Notes under the pieces: model-generated
What the model saw: the letters and a program-made list of their open reading frames with translations, nothing else
Told to the model about the DNA's origin: nothing
Databases searched by the model: none
Position numbers and translations under genes: made by a program
Part shown: positions 1 to 6,212 of the stretch, piece after piece
Position numbering within the stretch: the stretch's first letter is position 1
Layout of the letters: each line of letters starts with the position of its first letter
NCBI GenBank assembly: GCA_003978865.1
Contig: QNXS01000028.1
Location: 1 to 7,604, forward strand
From: Archaeoglobus sp.
GTDB lineage: Archaea > Halobacteriota > Archaeoglobi > Archaeoglobales > Archaeoglobaceae
Direction of reading: 5' to 3'
Length of the DNA stretch: 7,604 bases

Positions 1-15
1 AAACTTCATATCATC

Positions 16-420
16 TTAGATCTTCCCGTATATATCTTCCAATCTGAATGATTTAGCAAGTTTGAGTACATCCTTCAAAGCCTTAAATCTCCCCTTTCCA
101 TTCAAACCCTTAGAATTGAAAATATCAGATGATACTGAGCAATCCAATCTTTCAACGTCAAAATTATTTCGAGGAAAGATTAGAAGTACAATTCTGCATT
201 CATTTATTCCGATTAAGTAACTCTTGTAGGCGTAAAATTCCCTTATCCATGATACATCTTCCCCCTCTGATCATTCTTTCTGATCATTCTCCTCCTCATC
301 TCCCGAAAAACCTTAGCTTCATGTTTGCAGGTGTAAAAGCAGTTTTGGGAATATCGGAACACCTTCCTCTATCCCAAGAAACTTTCTTAAATTCTGCTTT
401 AAATCTATAAAATTATAAAA
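16..420 (-). pseudogene. Decayed coding remnant, unrecognised protein
   Basis: Read on the minus strand, one frame is open from 420 to 322 (33 codons, no start codon) and again, in the same frame, from 270 to 16 (84 codons, TAA at 16-18). Between them this frame has three stops (319-321, 313-315, 271-273), while the neighbouring frame is open across the gap (326 to 246, basic, rich in Arg and Met, TAA at 243-245). The translated stretches look like real protein: an aromatic block REFYAYKSYLIGI, a hydrophobic strand IVLLIF, then an amphipathic basic helix GKGRFKALKDVLKLAKSF near the C terminus. This fits a gene broken by compensating frameshifts or stop mutations. There is no usable ATG or GTG in the long segment. 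It lies 10 bp downstream of the membrane protein gene on the same strand. I do not recognise the family; a transposase or other accessory gene is possible but unproven. Confidence 0.4.
266..290. repeat. 12-nt direct repeat, period 13
   Basis: TCTGATCATTCT occurs at 266-277 and again at 279-290. It lies in the interrupted middle of the decayed minus-strand reading frame. A 13-bp duplication would shift the frame, but deleting one copy does not by itself rejoin the open segments, so other changes must also have occurred. Confidence 0.7.
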
Positions 421-429
421 TTACTAAAA

Positions 430-1242
430 TTATTTCAAAATATTCAAAATTTTTTGTTCAATAACCAAATGTTCTTTGAAGTGTTTATTTGGATCATTGA
501 ACAGTGTATACAACCAGTATATTCCGGCTATACCAAAAGTTACAATACTTAACAGGAAGTACATTACTGTATCTCTATCCGGATATTCCATGATATTTAA
601 ATTTGTATCCAGTGAATCTGAAATAACTTTTAGTATAAGTTCTTCATATTTGCTATGCCTGAAGAAATCTCTTGTCAGAAAGTGGTAAATATATGGTAAA
701 GCAAAAATATTTATTAAAGGTATAATTGAGAGAATTGTCCAGCCAGCCACGTTTTTGTTTCCATTTTCCACTTTTTCTCTTGTTACGAGTTCTCTTAAAA
801 TCCACATGTTTTTTCCCTTCATTTCTATGTGATCTATGTAATCAGCCAAAGCATTATAGAGTCTTCTCGTTCTCTCCAAGTGTTTGTTTCTTCTCGAAAT
901 TAGAGAAAGAATTATGTATATATTCACTAACTCAAGCAGTATTAAAGAAATATAGTAAACCAGCGTTAACGGCTCTGGAGTCATATGGATGTTCTGAGAT
1001 TGAGTAAACGATTGAAGATGGTAGCTGGGATAGATTTTATAGATACTTTTGTAGTACACTTCCTCGAATACGTTCGTTCTGCTTAAGAAAGTGGCTACAA
1101 CACTTATAATGGACAAAATTATTTGTATGAGTATCCAAGCCGGACTGAAGATTTTATCACCTTCTGTAATTATTTCTTGTATCTCGCTTACAATGGAGTC
1201 GTTTTTTGTGTTATTCAGCGCAGGAACATCATCTTTCTCCAT
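430..1242 (-). CDS. Four-helix membrane protein, function unknown
   Basis: A 270-residue protein. The N terminus is polar and acidic (about residues 1-30), followed by four hydrophobic segments at about 34-53, 92-116, 166-186 and 224-247, separated by charged loops. There is no cleavable signal peptide, so it is expected to sit in the cell membrane. The last segment and tail, TFGIAGIYWLYTLFNDPNKH then HFKEHLVIEQKIL, resemble the C-terminal pattern (aromatic helix, then Asn/His-Phe and a short acidic amphipathic helix) of small uncharacterised prokaryotic membrane proteins of the DUF4234 sort; this is a resemblance from memory, not a search. There is no Shine-Dalgarno before the ATG at 1242, but a TATA-like TTTTAAATAA lies at 1264-1273, about 27 bp upstream, which suggests a leaderless mRNA starting at the ATG. 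It is probably a single-gene unit. No catalytic motif is seen. Confidence 0.8.
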   Translation of the reverse strand: MEKDDVPALNNTKNDSIVSEIQEIITEGDKIFSPAWILIQIILSIISVVATFLSRTNVFEEVYYKSIYKIYPSYHLQSFTQSQNIHMTPEPLTLVYYISLILLELVNIYIILSLISRRNKHLERTRRLYNALADYIDHIEMKGKNMWILRELVTREKVENGNKNVAGWTILSIIPLINIFALPYIYHFLTRDFFRHSKYEELILKVISDSLDTNLNIMEYPDRDTVMYFLLSIVTFGIAGIYWLYTLFNDPNKHFKEHLVIEQKILNILK

Positions 1243-1263
1243 AGACGTTAACCATTTTTAAAG

Positions 1264-1273
1264 TTATTTAAAA
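1264..1273 (-). promoter_or_regulatory. TATA box for the membrane protein gene
   Basis: On the minus strand this reads TTTTAAATAA, with its centre about 27 bp upstream of the ATG at 1242. Archaeal TATA boxes sit about 26 bp before the transcription start, so transcription would begin at or within a few bases of the start codon. That agrees with the missing ribosome binding site. The surroundings are very A+T-rich, so chance matches are common. Confidence 0.4.
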
Positions 1274-1297
1274 TTTTTTAAAATAATTAATGAAAAT

Positions 1298-1340
1298 AAG
1301 CTAAAATTACAAGCTAAGATTTTATAAGCTAAGATTACAT
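1298..1340. repeat. Three tandem AAGCTAA(A/G)ATT units
   Basis: Three head-to-tail imperfect copies: AAGCTAAAATTAC (1298-1310), AAGCTAAGATTTTAT (1311-1325) and AAGCTAAGATTACAT (1326-1340). The third covers the stop codon (1335-1337) and last codon of the minus-strand TIP49 gene, so the array begins inside the gene and runs into its 3' flank. Each unit contains AGCT. Slippage duplication at the gene end is the simplest explanation; a role in 3'-end formation is possible. Confidence 0.75.
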
Positions 1341-2678
1341 AGGTAGCATCTTTTCTTCCCACTTTCTCAGATAATTTGAACTCTGGCTTACATCTGCAAA
1401 CAGTCTGGCAGCTCTTTCCACGTCCTCAGTTTTTACAGTTTTACCGTTTCTTAGCTTGGCAAATTCGTAGGCTGGAGCAAGAAGTTGAACAGCATATCTT
1501 AGACTGTTTTTCACCCCGAGATCCGTTAGCTTTTTGAGGGCATCATCATCCAAGACTATTCCAGATTCACCTGCTCTGATTTCAAGTATTAGCTTTATTT
1601 CCTCTTCACCGTAAGGTTCTGTTGTTATTATTAGGAGTCTGTCTAACAAGTCAAGAGGTATACCATGAGGCGCAACGATATCCGTTCCTCTAATCTTTGC
1701 AAAGCCCCTGTTAGAAGCAAGGATTATTATCGGAGCCATTTCAGATTCCATTGCTCTGTTCATGAACGTAAACAATTCTATGTCCATAAGATGTGTCTCA
1801 TCTATAAATAGCACTCCCGGAACAAGTTCGGCTCTGCCCTCCTCAACCCACCTCTTGACTTTTTCGTCAACGGCATTTCTTATTTCATTGTCAATTTCCC
1901 TGCTTGTAGAGAGCATGAACAGAAAAGATCCCCCTCTTGCATTTGCTTCATCAAGATCATGCAGTGTTACAACGTATGTAAATTCTCTCTCTTTCTCGAC
2001 CTTACCAGCAGGCACTTCTACAATATCTTCTCCACCTATATCATACTTCTTTTCAGCTTTCTCACTCTTTCCGAGTTTGGTAACTCTGCCGGTCTCTTTA
2101 TCAATTATTATAACATCCCCTACCTCAATACCCTGATATAAAAAGGTCATAGCCAGTCTGCCTGATATTGAAAAAGTCTTTCTCTCGTCCTTGGTTGCAA
2201 GGGTCAGAGTTGCAGATTCCGGTATTTTTTGGGTTGGATTGTAGGGATTCGGAACCATATTAAGATCCAGTCCAACAACTTCCCCCTCAAGTACATCTCT
2301 TTTTTCCCTAATTCTAACTCCAATTGCTTTTCTTATTGTCTGAATTAAAGCTTCAGTTTTTTTCATCTCTGTACTGTAGAATTCACTCGCAGAAACATGA
2401 ACAAATGGTATATCTTTACCAAGTTCTTTGCTTATCGCCACAGCTATTGCTGTTTTTCCGGTTCCTGTTGGTCCAGCTATTAAGATACCTCTTCCAGCCA
2501 TTTTTCCAGCCTTTATTAATCTGACTACTACCCCTGCTGCTTCTCTCGCTCTCACTTGCCCGACTAATCCATCAGCTACTGGTTTTGCCTTTAAGTTCTC
2601 GTCAAGTCCAAGACCTCTTATATGTGAGTGTGCTCCAATTCTTTCGAACTTGGCAACTTCTCTGATCTCCACTGACAC
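1335..2678 (-). CDS. TIP49/RuvB-like AAA+ ATPase (archaeal RuvBL homolog)
   Basis: A 447-residue AAA+ ATPase close in length and layout to eukaryotic RuvBL1/RuvBL2 (Pontin/Reptin). Visible motifs: the conserved N-terminal HSHIRGLGLD (17-26), Walker A GPTGTGKT (69-76), a long insertion of about 120-235 matching the family's OB-fold domain II, Walker B LFIDETH (290-296; the family usually has DEVH), sensor 1 ASNRG (321-325) and a sensor 2 arginine in NSLRYAVQLL (R394). In eukaryotes these ATPases form hexamers in chromatin-remodelling, snoRNP-assembly and kinase-assembly complexes; the archaeal role is not established. The start is the GTG at 2678, fixed by a strong GAGGTGAT ribosome site at 2682-2689 whose end lies 3 nt upstream. 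It is transcribed divergently from dph2. All catalytic motifs are intact, so it is probably active. Confidence 0.93.
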   Translation of the reverse strand: MSVEIREVAKFERIGAHSHIRGLGLDENLKAKPVADGLVGQVRAREAAGVVVRLIKAGKMAGRGILIAGPTGTGKTAIAVAISKELGKDIPFVHVSASEFYSTEMKKTEALIQTIRKAIGVRIREKRDVLEGEVVGLDLNMVPNPYNPTQKIPESATLTLATKDERKTFSISGRLAMTFLYQGIEVGDVIIIDKETGRVTKLGKSEKAEKKYDIGGEDIVEVPAGKVEKEREFTYVVTLHDLDEANARGGSFLFMLSTSREIDNEIRNAVDEKVKRWVEEGRAELVPGVLFIDETHLMDIELFTFMNRAMESEMAPIIILASNRGFAKIRGTDIVAPHGIPLDLLDRLLIITTEPYGEEEIKLILEIRAGESGIVLDDDALKKLTDLGVKNSLRYAVQLLAPAYEFAKLRNGKTVKTEDVERAARLFADVSQSSNYLRKWEEKMLPM

Positions 2679-2681
2679 GGT

Positions 2682-2689
2682 ATCACCTC
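2682..2689 (-). promoter_or_regulatory. Ribosome binding site of the TIP49 gene
   Basis: On the minus strand this reads GAGGTGAT, an almost full match to the archaeal 16S 3' end (complement AGGAGGTGATC). It lies 3 nt before the GTG at 2678, 5 nt if measured from GAGGTG. It supports that GTG over the later in-frame GTG at 2672. Confidence 0.75.
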
Positions 2690-2712
2690 AATTTTTAGTG
2701 GATTTGTAGTTC

Positions 2713-2765
2713 AATATAAAAGTTTCTACGAAAGCAAAATAAAAAGTGAAAATAACTTTATAAAG
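2713..2765. promoter_or_regulatory. Divergent promoter region, TIP49 gene and dph2
   Basis: The 86 bp between the two divergent genes hold two TATA-like sites. ATATAAAAG at 2714-2722 on the plus strand would start transcription near 2744, giving dph2 a leader of about 20 nt. The palindromic CTTTATAAAG at 2756-2765 could act on the minus strand with a start near 2734, giving the TIP49 gene a leader of about 55 nt that includes its ribosome site. Each TATA box lies close to or past the other's start point, so the two promoters would probably interfere. Confidence 0.45.
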
Positions 2766-3742
2766 TGAACACATCAATCTTGAGGAGATTTGATCTGACC
2801 GGTTTAATTGAGGAAGTTAGAGAAACAAATGCAAAAAAGATTGGAATTCAACTGCCCGATGGTATTAAATACTGGATTTTTGAAATTGTGCGCATACTTG
2901 AAAAAGAGGGATTTGAAGTCGTTGTTTCTGGAAAAGCAAGCTACGGTTCCTGTGATATCGACTTAGAATTGCTGAAAAAAGTAGATCTACTTATGCACTT
3001 TTCTCATACACCTGTAATTGAATTAGACAGAGTTGTATACGTACCATACAAGGTTGAATACAATGTTGAATCTGTATTGAAGACTCTGAGAACTGAAGAT
3101 ATTGAGTTTGAAAGAGTATCTCTAACAGCAACATCTCAGTATGCTCACAAACTTGAAGAAGTTAAAGAGAGGCTTGAGGATGAGGGATTTAAAGTCTACT
3201 TAAAAAAAGGTTCTGACAGGGTTAAAATGAAGGGGCAAGTTCTGGGTTGCAACTTTACATCTGTTGATAGAAGAGCTGAGGCTGTTATTTTTGTTGGAGA
3301 TGGAAACTTTCACCCAAAAGGTATAGCCATTTACTCGAAAAAAGACGTTTACGCTGTTTCGCCCCTTGAAGAGAAACTCAGAAAGTTCAGAAAAGATGAA
3401 GTTGAAAAATTTATTAGAGAAAGGTATACACTAATAGCAAAAGCCATGGAGTGTAAAAATTTCTGTGTCGTTGCTTCATCGAAACCCGGGCAGAACAGAC
3501 TCGATTTAGCTGTTAAGCTAAGGAACTTACTAAACTCAGTAAACTGCAATTCGATTATAGTGTATACTGATGAAGTGAGACTTGAGAACTTTCCGTGTGA
3601 ATGTATAATCAATACAGCATGCCCCAGAATATCTTACGATGATTGGCGAGTGATAAAAAAACCGGTACTAACACCCCAAGAAGCTGAAATAATCGCTGGA
3701 AAAAGAAGCTTGGATGATTATGAAGTTGATGAAATTCTTTAA
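2765..3742 (+). CDS. dph2: 2-(3-amino-3-carboxypropyl)histidine synthase (diphthamide step 1)
   Basis: A 325-residue archaeal Dph2 of typical length. Dph2 is a non-canonical radical-SAM enzyme: it uses a [4Fe-4S] cluster to cleave AdoMet so that a 3-amino-3-carboxypropyl group is transferred to the target histidine of translation elongation factor 2, the first step of diphthamide synthesis in the cytoplasm. The three family cluster cysteines, one per repeat-like domain, are all visible: C63 in YGSCD, C162 in LGCNF and C286 in TACPRI. Also present are the N-terminal IQLPDG (28-33) and the FVGDGNFHP segment (176-184). The GTG at 2765 has no good ribosome site; an in-frame TTG at 2780 is an alternative, but GTG keeps the usual N-terminal length. 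It is probably a single gene, divergent from the TIP49 gene and converging on mrp. Confidence 0.93.
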   Translation: MNTSILRRFDLTGLIEEVRETNAKKIGIQLPDGIKYWIFEIVRILEKEGFEVVVSGKASYGSCDIDLELLKKVDLLMHFSHTPVIELDRVVYVPYKVEYNVESVLKTLRTEDIEFERVSLTATSQYAHKLEEVKERLEDEGFKVYLKKGSDRVKMKGQVLGCNFTSVDRRAEAVIFVGDGNFHPKGIAIYSKKDVYAVSPLEEKLRKFRKDEVEKFIRERYTLIAKAMECKNFCVVASSKPGQNRLDLAVKLRNLLNSVNCNSIIVYTDEVRLENFPCECIINTACPRISYDDWRVIKKPVLTPQEAEIIAGKRSLDDYEVDEIL

Positions 3743-3762
3743 TCTCTGTTTTGTACCTCTGC

Positions 3763-3776
3763 TATATTTTTTCTGC
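3763..3776 (+). terminator. Possible T-tract terminator after dph2
   Basis: The 41 bp between the convergent ends of dph2 and mrp contain tatattttttctg, a run of six Ts about 25 bp past the dph2 stop. Archaeal RNA polymerase ends transcription at such T-tracts without needing a hairpin. No stem is seen. Confidence 0.3.
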
Positions 3777-3783
3777 AAAAAGA

Positions 3784-4557
3784 TTAGTAGTAAAAGTATT
3801 CGAAGTAATCGTATGGATACTCCTCAATTCTTCCTCTGTCGCAGTAGTCAAGGAGTTCCATGTCAAATGGAATCTGAGCAATCAAGTCAATGTCATACTT
3901 CTTGCATAGCTCAACAGCCTTATCCTTTCCAAAGAGGTATATTTTTTCACCACACTTCGGACATTCAAAGTAGCTCATGTTTTCAACTATGCCAAGAACT
4001 TCAGTATCCATTTTTCTTGCCATGTTTATTGCTTTCTCAACAATCAGAGCTGAGAGATCCTGAGGTATAGTAACCATTATTAGCCCATCAAGTTCTACAA
4101 AATCCATTACGGTTAAAATTGCATCTCCCGTTCCCGGAGGCATATCAAATATAAGGTAGTCAAGTTTTTCCCATTCAACACTACCGAGAAAACTCCTTAT
4201 TGCAGTGTTTATTGCCAGACCTCTCCAGATTACTGGTGATTCTCTTCTTGGAAGCATGAATTGAACTGACAGAACTTTTATACCATATCTATCTGTGTAA
4301 ACAGGATTTATACCCCTCGTCCCTATGGTCAGCTCCTGAGATTTTCTTTCAATACCGAACAACCTTGGTATCGATGGACCTAAGAAGTCTGCATCAAATA
4401 TACCTACAGATCTGCCCTGCCTTGCATAGTGAACGGCTAATAGAGCAGCAATAGTTGATTTACCAACACCGCCCTTTCCGCTTGTAACAACTATCTTATG
4501 TTCCACATCCTTCAGTTTTTCAGCAATATCCTTTCCGGTCACAATTTTTTCCTGCAT
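3784..4557 (-). CDS. Mrp/NBP35 (ApbC) family Fe-S cluster carrier ATPase
   Basis: A 257-residue P-loop ATPase of the Mrp/NBP35 branch of the MinD/ParA superfamily. These cytoplasmic proteins bind a bridging [4Fe-4S] cluster in a dimer and hand it to apo-proteins, driven by ATP. Visible: deviant Walker A SGKGGVGKS (26-34), DADFLGPSIP (55-64, family signature), WRG (111-113), Walker B/switch FDMPPGTGD (137-145) and the cluster motif CPKC (199-202) following NMSYFE. The start is the ATG at 4557, with GGGGTGAT at 4562-4569 as ribosome site. The gene follows bpsA by 28 bp and is probably cotranscribed with it. The C terminus is odd: eight of the last 13 residues (245-257) are Tyr or Phe, interleaved with acidic residues. 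There is no N-terminal DUF59 or ferredoxin domain. The likely clients are other Fe-S proteins; a specific link to polyamine synthesis is not shown. Confidence 0.92.
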   Translation of the reverse strand: MQEKIVTGKDIAEKLKDVEHKIVVTSGKGGVGKSTIAALLAVHYARQGRSVGIFDADFLGPSIPRLFGIERKSQELTIGTRGINPVYTDRYGIKVLSVQFMLPRRESPVIWRGLAINTAIRSFLGSVEWEKLDYLIFDMPPGTGDAILTVMDFVELDGLIMVTIPQDLSALIVEKAINMARKMDTEVLGIVENMSYFECPKCGEKIYLFGKDKAVELCKKYDIDLIAQIPFDMELLDYCDRGRIEEYPYDYFEYFYY

Positions 4558-4561
4558 TTTT

Positions 4562-4569
4562 AATCACCC
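4562..4569 (-). promoter_or_regulatory. Ribosome binding site of the Mrp-family gene
   Basis: On the minus strand this reads GGGGTGAT, matching the GGTGAT core of the archaeal anti-16S site. It sits 4 nt before the ATG at 4557, in the 28-bp gap after bpsA. Its strength in so short a gap supports cotranscription with separate initiation. Confidence 0.65.
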
Positions 4570-4585
4570 CATACATTGTAAAAAT

Positions 4586-5617
4586 TTAGTAAGGTGTAGC
4601 CCAACTTTCATCGTCTTTGTAGACATTCTCATCTATCACCATCTCTCCCTTTACAAGAGGTTTTGGATCTTTAACAGCCTCTATTCTGTAAAAAGTTGAA
4701 CGATACCAGTTCCAATCTATCTCAGTTTTAAGCTTTTCAACTACCGGAAGCTTCTGCTGGAAGCGGAAAAAGTTTTTCTCCTCCTCCGGATATACATTGA
4801 ATTTCCTGAGCATATCTGTTATTACAAAACCCATTTCACTTAACATTCTCTGTATTTCATACCATTTCTTTCTTGATGCTTCAAGGGTTGTCAATCCGAA
4901 GTAACCTGAACAACCAATGCCTTTCAAAGTTGAAACACCTCTTGAAAGGAAGAGCTTCAATCCCGGAATTGTCTCAACCGGATCAGTTACAAAAACTTCG
5001 TATTTACCTCTAAGCTCATCTGGAAAAGCCTGCTGAACATCGTAAACTACCGCCTCCACAGGTAAACCATACTCCCCAGCAACTTTGTTTATAAAATTTA
5101 CAAGTCTTTCATCGATTTCCACGACTGTTACCTTCTTGGGCATACCGGTAAGAGAAGAAGCTATGCTGAACAAGTCATCATCCCCAACAACAAATATTTT
5201 CGATGGGAGGTCTCCTCTCTCATAAATGAATTCAACTCTCCTCATAACTCCCTCAACGCTTATAAATCCCTGATCATAAACCGCTATTGCCTCCGGTCTG
5301 TTTTTAGCAATCTTTTTGTACTCGTTAAAAGCTTCCTTAAATTCTTCAGCCAGTACGTATCCCGTACCATCACAACAACTGCATCTCACACTTGAAGAAA
5401 AAAGCTTTAATTCCTTTTTCAGTTTAAGTCCTTTTTCGCTCAGTCTGACTTTTCCTTCCTCGAAGATGGCTATCCCTTCCTTCTGAAGTTTTTGTAAAAT
5501 CGAAAAAAATTCCGGTAAACTTGCATCCTGTGAATCTATCAACTTGTAAACAGACACCTCTCCATCGACAGCCTGCAGTATCTGGTTAACTATTCTCATA
5601 TCTTTCCAGCTTTCCAT
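4586..5617 (-). CDS. bpsA: N4-bis(aminopropyl)spermidine synthase (branched-chain polyamine synthase)
   Basis: A 343-residue BpsA-type aminopropyltransferase. It transfers two aminopropyl groups from decarboxylated AdoMet to the central nitrogen of spermidine, giving the branched tetra-/pentamine that stabilises nucleic acids in hyperthermophiles. Layout: an N-terminal winged-helix-like region (about 1-70), a small Cys cluster RCSCCDGTGY (78-87), then a Rossmann-like catalytic domain with GDDDL (145-149), where the family's catalytic aspartate lies, VVEIDERL (165-172) for the nucleotide, and DPVET (212-216) corresponding to the conserved DP-x-E/Y-T loop. The acidic, flexible C-terminal tail (about 325-343) is also typical. 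The start is the ATG at 5617, just after GGTGGTG (5620-5626). It lies 58 bp downstream of speD, whose product makes its co-substrate, and 28 bp upstream of mrp, so the three probably form one operon. Linear spermidine synthase is less likely because of the WH/Cys N terminus and the GDDD motif. Confidence 0.92.
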   Translation of the reverse strand: MESWKDMRIVNQILQAVDGEVSVYKLIDSQDASLPEFFSILQKLQKEGIAIFEEGKVRLSEKGLKLKKELKLFSSSVRCSCCDGTGYVLAEEFKEAFNEYKKIAKNRPEAIAVYDQGFISVEGVMRRVEFIYERGDLPSKIFVVGDDDLFSIASSLTGMPKKVTVVEIDERLVNFINKVAGEYGLPVEAVVYDVQQAFPDELRGKYEVFVTDPVETIPGLKLFLSRGVSTLKGIGCSGYFGLTTLEASRKKWYEIQRMLSEMGFVITDMLRKFNVYPEEEKNFFRFQQKLPVVEKLKTEIDWNWYRSTFYRIEAVKDPKPLVKGEMVIDENVYKDDESWATPY

Positions 5618-5675
5618 GACACCACCACTCTGGTTAAAGTAGAAAAAGTTTGAGATTTATTAACAAGAATTTAAA

Positions 5676-6014
5676 TCAACCCCTGTCAAGAACATAATGC
5701 CTGTAGGAACGGGGTTTAAACTTCTCTAAAAAAAGTTCAAAAGCTTTTTCAGCCGCTTTAGCATCACCGCACGTAAAAATGTCAAGATTGACGAGCTCGT
5801 ACTCCGGCCATGTATGCAGGCTTACGTGGGACTCCGCAACAAGTACTATTCCAGTAACGCCGTAAGGCGAGAACTGTTTGTAAACGCTGCCGACTTTTGT
5901 GAGACCTGATTTTTCTACCACCTCTTCAACTATTTCCCTCACAGATTTCTCATATAAAATTAGCTCCTTTGGAACTCCATACAACTCCGCAATTATGTGT
6001 TTCCCGACTATCAT
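5676..6014 (-). CDS. speD: S-adenosylmethionine decarboxylase proenzyme
   Basis: A small prokaryotic (class 1B) AdoMet decarboxylase of 112 residues from the ATG at 6014. The chain cuts itself between E61 and S62, and the serine becomes the pyruvoyl cofactor. Visible: ESHVSLHTWPEY (61-72) with cleavage serine S62 and processing residue H67, DIFTCG (78-83) with catalytic C82, and the N-terminal GKHIIAELYG (4-13). All match the Thermotoga enzyme within one position. It makes decarboxylated AdoMet, the donor used by the next gene, bpsA. Start: ATG 6014 preceded by GGTGAT (6019-6024) fits the family N terminus; GTG 6023 or ATG 6020 would add three or two residues. A second, stronger ribosome site further upstream drives a different frame. 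Some archaeal homologs decarboxylate arginine instead; linkage to bpsA favours AdoMet. Confidence 0.92.
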   Translation of the reverse strand: MIVGKHIIAELYGVPKELILYEKSVREIVEEVVEKSGLTKVGSVYKQFSPYGVTGIVLVAESHVSLHTWPEYELVNLDIFTCGDAKAAEKAFELFLEKFKPRSYRHYVLDRG

Positions 6015-6033
6015 GGTCATCACCCGTCTTCAT
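5950..6033 (-). other. Short overlapping upstream reading frame at speD
   Basis: A 27-codon frame from ATG 6033 to TGA 5950-5952, beginning MKTGDDHDSRETHN. It starts 19 nt before the speD ATG and continues over the first 20 or so speD codons in another frame. Its ATG has the best ribosome site in this leader, GAGAGGTGAG (6038-6047), whose AGGTGA core ends 5 nt from the ATG. The speD frame has a TGA at 6030-6032, so this site cannot serve an extended SpeD. The peptide has no recognisable features; a control peptide or a chance frame are both possible. Confidence 0.25.
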
Positions 6034-6158
6034 TTTTCTCACCTCTCAGGAATATACTCAAATTTCACAGTTTATTCCATCCCCCAATTCCAGATGTGAC
6101 CACTATTCTCTAAATTTTCAGCTATCGGGGATGGGAAACCCATCATCTCTAATGAGTG
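6015..6158 (-). promoter_or_regulatory. Predicted speD 5' leader with alternative base-pairing
   Basis: Reading towards speD, the leader has a perfect hairpin GATGGG-TTT-CCCATC (6144 to 6130). The 3' half of this stem and the bases after it, CCATCCCC (6134-6127), are also fully complementary to GGGGATGG (6084-6077) 42 nt further on. The two pairings cannot form together. The speD ribosome sites follow about 30 nt and 50 nt after the second arm. This layout is typical of attenuators and riboswitches, but no known riboswitch class is recognised and the downstream arm does not directly cover a ribosome site. The leader start at about 6158 is inferred from the TATA box at 6180-6188. Confidence 0.35.
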
Positions 6159-6179
6159 CATCAGATTTTGCGTGAATTG

Positions 6180-6188
6180 CTTTTAAAG
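6180..6188 (-). promoter_or_regulatory. speD: Candidate TATA box for the speD-bpsA-mrp operon
   Basis: On the minus strand this reads CTTTAAAAG. A start about 26 bp downstream (near 6158) would place the paired leader element right at the mRNA 5' end, giving a leader of about 145 nt. A weaker GAGTATATTC at 6051-6060 could instead start a very short transcript near 6030 that skips both the paired element and the upstream ATG. Confidence 0.35.
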
Positions 6189-6212
6189 TTTTCGCATAAC
6201 AAAAAGAAAATT

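Noticed and set aside
266..290. 13-bp duplication as sole cause of the broken frame at 16-420
   Set aside because: Removing one copy does not join the open segments and leaves stops in place.
129..410. Plus-strand 93-codon open frame
   Set aside because: No ribosome site and low-complexity Ser/Pro/Leu-rich text. It lies opposite a minus-strand frame with much more protein-like content, so it reads as a shadow.
1243..1334. Small gene in the gap between the membrane protein and TIP49 genes
   Set aside because: Only very short frames without ribosome sites are present; the gap is explained by a TATA box and the tandem repeat.
1762..2709. Several plus-strand frames opposite the TIP49 gene
   Set aside because: They are antisense to a complete AAA+ ATPase with intact motifs, are Ser/Thr/Phe-rich and lack ribosome sites.
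3714..4070. Plus-strand frame of 118 codons over the dph2 end and mrp
   Set aside because: It overlaps dph2 and is antisense to the conserved C-terminal half of mrp; its Cys/Gln/Ser-rich composition is that of a reverse-frame shadow.
6110..6170. C/D-box guide RNA on the minus strand
   Set aside because: ATGATGG and CTGA resemble C and D boxes, but the paired C'/D' boxes and guide spacing do not fit, and the hairpin arms would disrupt the fold.
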